Source: Phoronis ovalis
Lineage: Eukaryota > Phoronida > Phoronidae
DNA length: 12,714 bases
Direction: 5' to 3'
NCBI GenBank assembly: GCA_028565635.1
Contig: JAOXYB010042937.1
Coordinates: 1 to 12,714, forward strand
Shown: piece after piece, positions 8,146 to 12,714 of the stretch
Position numbering within the stretch: the first letter of the stretch is position 1
Layout: the number at the start of each line of letters is the position of its first letter
Notes under the pieces: generated by a model
What the model was told of the DNA's origin: nothing
The model's database searches: none
Seen by the model: the letters and a program-made list of their open reading frames with translations, nothing else
Program-made: the position numbers and the translations under genes

Positions 8146-9325
8146 GTTATATGAGGCATAGAAAACAATGACATAGCCATTAAAATAGATTAATTGGCTA
8201 TTAGAATGCCACAAAATAACATGGTAAGTGTACAGGAGAATGGCACATTCAGTATGGTAACCTCGGTGCTGATGTAATAATAGCAGCCGACAAACAGGCA
8301 GCTTTTTATATTTTACAAATTAATTTACATGCACGGAATTAAACATGGTCAAATGAAACAATGAAAATATATATTCACAAGGTGATCATCATTAAATGTC
8401 TCCACCAACCTATCAATGTACTACTATACAGAAAATGATTTGTTGAGTCCACAAACACCTGAGATCAAAACCACTGATAGTGATATAGGATACCTAGTAC
8501 GGAACATTGCTTGAATTGTTTGGAATAAAATTTATTTGATGCCTCAAGAATTTCATACAGTAATTTCAATATTAGTGAATGTATTATACACAATAAAGGT
8601 TGAACCTACAGATAGTTAGATAAATGCACTCTTTGAGAAATAATAGTTCCAACCAAAATCAAACCACAGAAGAGAATTTGTGTACATAACATCTTTCTCA
8701 CACCTCAGAGCAAAATTAGATACCAAAACATACATTTATGTATTCAAGTGCAGCATGTAACAGTAAACAGTGTTCTCCATAAAATAGTGTACACGTGTTC
8801 CAGGGCCAATGATATTATTTACGTAAACCCTAAACATGGATAGATAAAATGTTGATAAATAATACAAGGTTGATAATAATAAATTTCTAATACTACTAGA
8901 TCAGTTTTGTTTGTGCATGACTCAATATTACCATACTATTACATTACTATAATCTAATATCTGTCAGCAAGGAATGAGATGTCAACAGTCTTTTTTGACT
9001 GCTAAATTTCATCAACAAAAAACAGTGGTTCTTTTTCAGCAAGATATTCGCACTCTTAAATCTACTATTGTCTTTACTACATTTTTTTACAGGCAAGTAT
9101 AAATGATATGGTGCGAATCAGGACAATTAACCATCTTTTTGTCACTAATTTAACTAGTAAGAACATTGATTAACCATGAAGATACAACAGTATATATATA
9201 TATGAGGTAGTGGGTCAGTTACTTGCTTCTCTTCTGTTACAAAATGGTAACAAGAATAGCATACATTGATTGCAAGTGTTGTTGGATGTAATTTCTTGAT
9301 AAAATGGGTTAAGATTAAAACTCAC
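8146..9325. other. AT-rich non-coding stretch
   Basis: CpG density falls off after about 8335. By eye the plus strand becomes T-rich from about 8980. A (TA)n run at 9191-9203 is the only repeat seen. No gene is supported. Confidence 0.55.
9191..9203. repeat. (TA)6.5 microsatellite
   Basis: Uninterrupted alternating TA from 9191 to 9203. It is a simple sequence repeat that is likely length-polymorphic. Confidence 0.9.
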
Positions 9326-9367
9326 CTGTAAGTTATTGGTATAATTAGTTCAGTAAACAAGTATACA
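9326..9367 (-). CDS. candidate 42-nt internal exon with strong splice sites
   Basis: This has the most canonical splice pair in the window: a long pyrimidine-rich acceptor (ggttttctgtttgctttgttag) and the donor ACAG|GTGAGT. Only one frame is open, phase 2 to phase 2, reading VYLFTELIIPITY. It is phase-compatible with 7233-7306 downstream and 9815-9884 upstream. At 42 nt it is very short for an animal exon, so it could be a microexon or a chance pairing. The product is not identified. Confidence 0.22.
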
Positions 9368-9456
9368 CTAACAAAGCAAACAGAAAACCATTCCAACAAA
9401 AATATGCAATGAATTGTGTGAATTCTTATCCCTACAATAACAGGTCTTTATAGCCA

Positions 9457-9466
9457 GCGCCATTTT
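9457..9466 (-). promoter_or_regulatory. possible YY1-type motif
   Basis: On the minus strand the sequence reads AAAATGGCGC, close to the YY1 consensus AANATGGCGGC. It sits in a small CpG-retaining patch (four CpGs between about 9458 and 9537). YY1 sites often lie near transcription starts in animals. A single motif is weak evidence. Confidence 0.12.
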
Positions 9467-9683
9467 TTACAATACAATGATTATTTGTGAACGAACAACT
9501 TAAATTTGTGAATGAAACATGGTCGGCCAAGTCTGAATAAATTTCCGTTCAGTTTTGTATTGTTATTTCATGGAGGTCTAGTTATACTCCCCTGTTTTCT
9601 TTAGATCAAAGGTACAGTTGGTTTGTGGTCATATTTCACGGCAACAATTTGACAGTGGCAAAGGATAATTGAATAAAGTGTGG

Positions 9684-9701
9684 TGAAAAATTAATTTTTC
9701 A
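9684..9701. repeat. 18-bp perfect palindrome
   Basis: tgaaaaattaatttttca reads identically on both strands. It is AT-rich, so chance is likely. No element boundaries or target-site duplication are seen. Confidence 0.7.
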
Positions 9702-9814
9702 TGTCAGTGACTTTGAGATGGTGTGACCTCTTTTCCACAAAAAGATACAATGTATCTTCCTAATTTGTTGTGAAACAGCGACAGTATCAATACCAAAAAG
9801 AAGAGAGTCATTAC

Positions 9815-9884
9815 CTTAATTTAGGGGAATGGCATGCCTCCTTCCCCATAACAAATACCCCACTATTCTCCAATTCGATTTTCA
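9815..9884 (-). CDS. candidate internal exon, weak
   Basis: A minus-strand 70-nt segment between an AG (actttacatgtacag) and a donor (TTAAG|GTAATGAC). The open frame (phase 1 to phase 2) reads VKIELENSGVF, then VMGKEACHSPKL. Its end phase fits the exon candidate at 9326-9367. Splice signals are only moderate. The overlapping plus-strand frame (9770-9952) is equally open, so coding is far from established. Confidence 0.12.
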
Positions 9885-10495
9885 CTGTACATGTAAAGTA
9901 TAATCATGTACTTGGAACTTTAAGGTTATTAAAAGGTCCAGGTCATAAATAAGTTTTGTGCAATGAGAATGTTCTGCCTAATTTAGATGTCCAATCATTA
10001 AACACACAGTAGGAATTTTATGCTTGACCTAGCAATTTTGTATTAGCCAGGGGCAAACAGACAGACATCTCTCCCAGTTAAGCCATGATAATCAGGTGTC
10101 CTATATTTTAAATAACATACAATGAATCTATAGCAATTAGCCAAACCAGTTACAGTAGCATGCCCTCTATATCCTTTGTGCTATTTTATTTTTATAGATG
10201 TAAAACCATATATTTTCATTCAATTTAATACACCAGGGTCAATGTATCACAAAACATTTATTCCACACAATTATAGCACCCCAGGTTATAATAACATTAA
10301 ACTGTAGCAGCAAAATTTAGAAAGGGAGGAATGTGGCCAGACCCACCCACCTTTCTGATTTAAACACACAAAATAGTCACTCTTCCTTTTCAAAGCAGAA
10401 ATCATGCATAAAGAATCTCAAATCCTTCCTTTCAATAAAATATTAAAATGTCATTTATCAAAAATTCATAGACCTCTAAAAAGTTAATAAAATGT
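9885..10495. other. AT-rich non-coding stretch
   Basis: I see no gene. A slightly richer patch near 10325-10360 has open minus-strand frames after a possible acceptor, but they run into stop codons with no donor that keeps a frame. Confidence 0.5.
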
Positions 10496-11076
10496 TTATG
10501 ACAGACACAAATCACTACTCATATCCGGATTAGTTTTCACGATAAGCCACAAATGACAGGTAAAAAGAAAGTCATAGGTTACAAATGATACATGTTTACA
10601 AAAAAAACATTGCAGTTTAATATTCTTAAGTGATACCAGTAAACTATCAGACCCTACAGGGCTGTCAATACTTTTAACTTCTATCAATTCTGACACAAAA
10701 CAAACAGTGTTCACTATGACACTGTTGACAATGAATGAACCCTTGAAGAGCCTATAACATGTCTTCCTTTTCCTATACTTGTACAAATACTAATATTTGC
10801 TCTGACACTCTCAAGCTCAATAATTGTGAATGAATCGATATCAAAAAGGATACATCTGGTACCAGTTAACAAAACATATAGCTGACATTGTACAGTGTCC
10901 TCCACAAACAGCTTAGACATGTATTTAAGTCCCAGTGTTCGTTTTAAATAAGCCCCGTAAACATGTAGATACAAATTAGCAATAATATATACACAACCTG
11001 TGCACAAAGACTTAATGTGTAGGCCCTGAACAGGTATGTTTAATCTGTACTGCTTCAGAATGATAGAACTTATCAA
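10496..11076 (-). other. two overlapping minus-strand frames, possible exon or broken coding remnant
   Basis: A 120-codon frame (10714-11076, the longest in the window) overlaps a 96-codon frame (10496-10786) in another register, so about 580 bp is almost free of stops on one strand. The first contains LYVLLTGT, CILFDIDSF and TIIELESV, an alternation typical of beta-propeller blades. The second contains VKSIDSPVGSDSLLVSL. It could be an exon or exons with a frame shift between them, a decayed gene, or chance. A single 120-codon frame is borderline by length in DNA of this composition. No splice pair clearly delimits it. If the HPS3 hypothesis holds, an upstream position suits an N-terminal propeller. 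Confidence 0.22.
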
Positions 11077-11199
11077 TGAATTTCACACTATGCAGACATG
11101 TTTTAAATATAAAATATGAGCAACATTACCATAAGATAACTTTTTAATTGAAAATCCTGACAGAAGATATGTACTTATATAACCAACAGGCTAAATACA

Positions 11200-11378
11200 A
11201 CGTCCTTTAGTGTTTACAGTTACAATTTTATAATTTTTTGTAAACGTCCTTTAGTGTTTATAGTTACAATTTTATAATTTTTTGTAAACGTCCTTTAGTG
11301 TTTACAGTTACAATTTTATAATTTTTTGTAAACGTCCTTTAGTGTTTACAGAACTTTACAATTTTATAATTTTTTGTA
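11200..11378. repeat. 44-bp minisatellite, four copies
   Basis: Units start at 11200, 11244, 11288 and 11332, each beginning acgtcctttagtgtttac and ending in an AT-rich ttttataattttttgtaa segment. Copies one and three are identical, copy two differs by one base, and copy four has a 4-nt insertion after the first 20 bases. Each unit carries one CpG, giving an evenly spaced CpG every 44 bp. Confidence 0.96.
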
Positions 11379-12480
11379 TGTTAGCTCCGACCCTACTTAT
11401 TTTTTTGTGAATGTCTTCCAAAAATGGCCTTCACTGCCACGTTAAGTGTACATTAAGTAAAAATGACAGCTTTAAATTAACATGATTAGACATCATGAAG
11501 GTATTATCAAGAAGTTTCAAACAATGCAGATGTTCCCTACACTAATGTTAGCTACTGAAGCTAATATAAACCAATACTTCAAAAAAATAAATAACTGAAA
11601 GTTAGAACAGCTTAGGAGTTGATGCTTTCATAAGTAAACTGTAACCCTTCCTTTGATGAACCAAGAAAAAAAATAGCCTGATGTTAAATCATATATTTCA
11701 CGGAGAGAATCCATTATCACAAACATTTGAAACATAGGGAATAACAAGAATCAATTTCCGTAACTTGTAGTACAAACACATTTCATACCCACGTGATTCT
11801 ATTAAAAACCCATGTGTATCATAACAAAGGCATGAAAATATGAAATAAAAAGAATAGCATATTATATGCGTGTTTTTGTCCAGGTACAATTCAAGTTTAA
11901 TGAAATGTTCTAGTAAGTAAGGCGGACAATCAGACACACTATGATGATGAAAACAGGCATAAAAAATTTACACAGAATCATAACAACTTGGGATTTAAAC
12001 ACACCTGCTTTGTTAATTTATATATAGTAATCTACTTAAAATAACCAACTGGATATCGTTTTCAAAATCTTTAGTTTTAATGAATTAATGCATTTTGGCA
12101 TCCCAGTGAAACAGGTGGAAAAGGTAGATTCTACTGTTGTTTCACAGCTTTACAGTTATGGTGGTACCCTATTCCAAGCTATTACAAGAACCATGCAGCC
12201 TACCAAGGAGCTCATCTGTAAAATGCAATCTTTCTTCCTAGCCACCATGCATATCAAGATTGTGCTATGTGAAACCAACTATCATAATACGAATTATGAT
12301 AACATAATTAAATTTAGGTTATGCAGATAAATTCTTATGAAACTCAACACTAAAATTCAAGTGCTTCCTTAGTCGCTATATATGAAAAAAACCACAGTAT
12401 AAAAAAATCAAAAAGTCAAGGAACAACTTCATTATTACTAGGTGATAAACACAGTACTTGACACTACTTCACAGGACAAA
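11379..12480. other. AT-rich non-coding stretch
   Basis: No gene is supported. Frames of about 80 codons at 11698-11937 (minus) and 12088-12330 (plus) lack splice context and recognisable motifs. The plus frame begins in a sequence rich in G/A codons (PVKQVEKVDSTV), but its second half decays into AT-rich peptide. Confidence 0.55.
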
Positions 12481-12505
12481 GCAACCGCATCTTAGACGCA
12501 GTTGC
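12481..12505 (-). repeat. 25-bp imperfect palindrome, perfect stem in minus-strand RNA
   Basis: On the minus strand GCAACTGCGTCT and AGATGCGGTTGC flank a single A. As DNA two of twelve pairs mismatch. As minus-strand RNA both become G-U wobbles, so the stem pairs throughout up to the loop. As plus-strand RNA the same positions are A-C mismatches. The patch also holds three CpGs. Function is unknown. Confidence 0.6.
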
Positions 12506-12694
12506 AGACATCTTATTGCGGTACTATGGAAACCAGTGAAGATGAAATTTTTTTTTACAAATGTCTATGACTACTAACAGCAAAAAAGGTTTGATCGAAT
12601 CTCCAAACTAACAAAAAAACTACTTGTCAAATTTAAAAATCATTTGGCTTTGTGCCTGTTGGTCGTTTTGCATGGTATCCATGGCTCTTAAACC
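12506..12694. other. AT-rich non-coding stretch
   Basis: No feature is seen apart from a short dyad (catgg-tat-ccatg) near 12671-12683. Confidence 0.5.
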
Positions 12695-12714
12695 AACCCT
12701 ACAACCCTACAACC
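12695..12714. repeat. telomere-like 8-bp repeat cut by the window edge
   Basis: Units of aaccctac start at 12695 and 12703 and a partial unit at 12711 runs off the end. On the minus strand the unit is GTAGGGTT, related to but not the same as the animal telomere repeat TTAGGG. With only 2.5 units visible, array length and nature cannot be judged. Confidence 0.6.

Noticed and set aside
9770-9952. 60-codon plus-strand frame
   Set aside because: It starts on GTG with no splice context. It overlaps a minus-strand candidate and shows no motif.
12088-12330. 80-codon plus-strand frame with a protein-like first half
   Set aside because: No recognised motif, no splice context of quality, and the second half is AT-rich low-complexity peptide. 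Its length is expected by chance in this composition.

Overview
This is 12.7 kb of AT-rich, CpG-poor eukaryotic DNA with no complete protein-coding gene that I can support. The longest open frames are 60 to 120 codons and lie on both strands. They have no ribosome-binding sites, no operon packing and no recognisable domains. Mononucleotide runs, minisatellites and a palindromic miniature transposon point to a nuclear genome, most likely an invertebrate animal (inferred; phylum not resolved). It is best read as intron and/or intergenic sequence.

The firm features are repeats. There is a two-copy 47-bp repeat at 1008-1094, a 47-bp minisatellite of about 3.4 copies at 3176-3334, and a four-copy 44-bp minisatellite at 11200-11378. 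A compact MITE-like element at 6478-6636 has 56-bp inverted termini, three nested palindromes and a 6-7 bp target-site duplication. A (TA)n run lies at 9191-9203. Two turns of an 8-bp telomere-like unit run into the right edge of the window. An RNA-hairpin-forming palindrome lies at 12481-12505.

CpG is rare through most of the window but clusters strongly at 7749-8143 (13 CpG in about 400 bp, with two TGACGTC motifs and a CCAAT box). This could be a promoter or enhancer, or an unmethylated or foreign patch. Smaller CpG-retaining patches (about 4211-4262, 5458-5505, 6327-6390, 9457-9537, 12486-12518) are places where exons could sit.

On the minus strand a series of short exon-like segments with good splice signals can be chained in one consistent phase: 9815-9884, 9326-9367, 7233-7306, 7039-7100, 6312-6377, 4167-4220, 3865-3931 and 2336-2502. 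The last would end in a stop codon. The C-terminal segment and a few others resemble, faintly and from memory only, the C-terminal part of the BLOC-2 subunit HPS3. I give this low confidence. The exons are unusually short, acceptors and frames were partly chosen to fit, and equally protein-like frames occur on the opposite strand. It is a testable hypothesis, not an annotation of fact.
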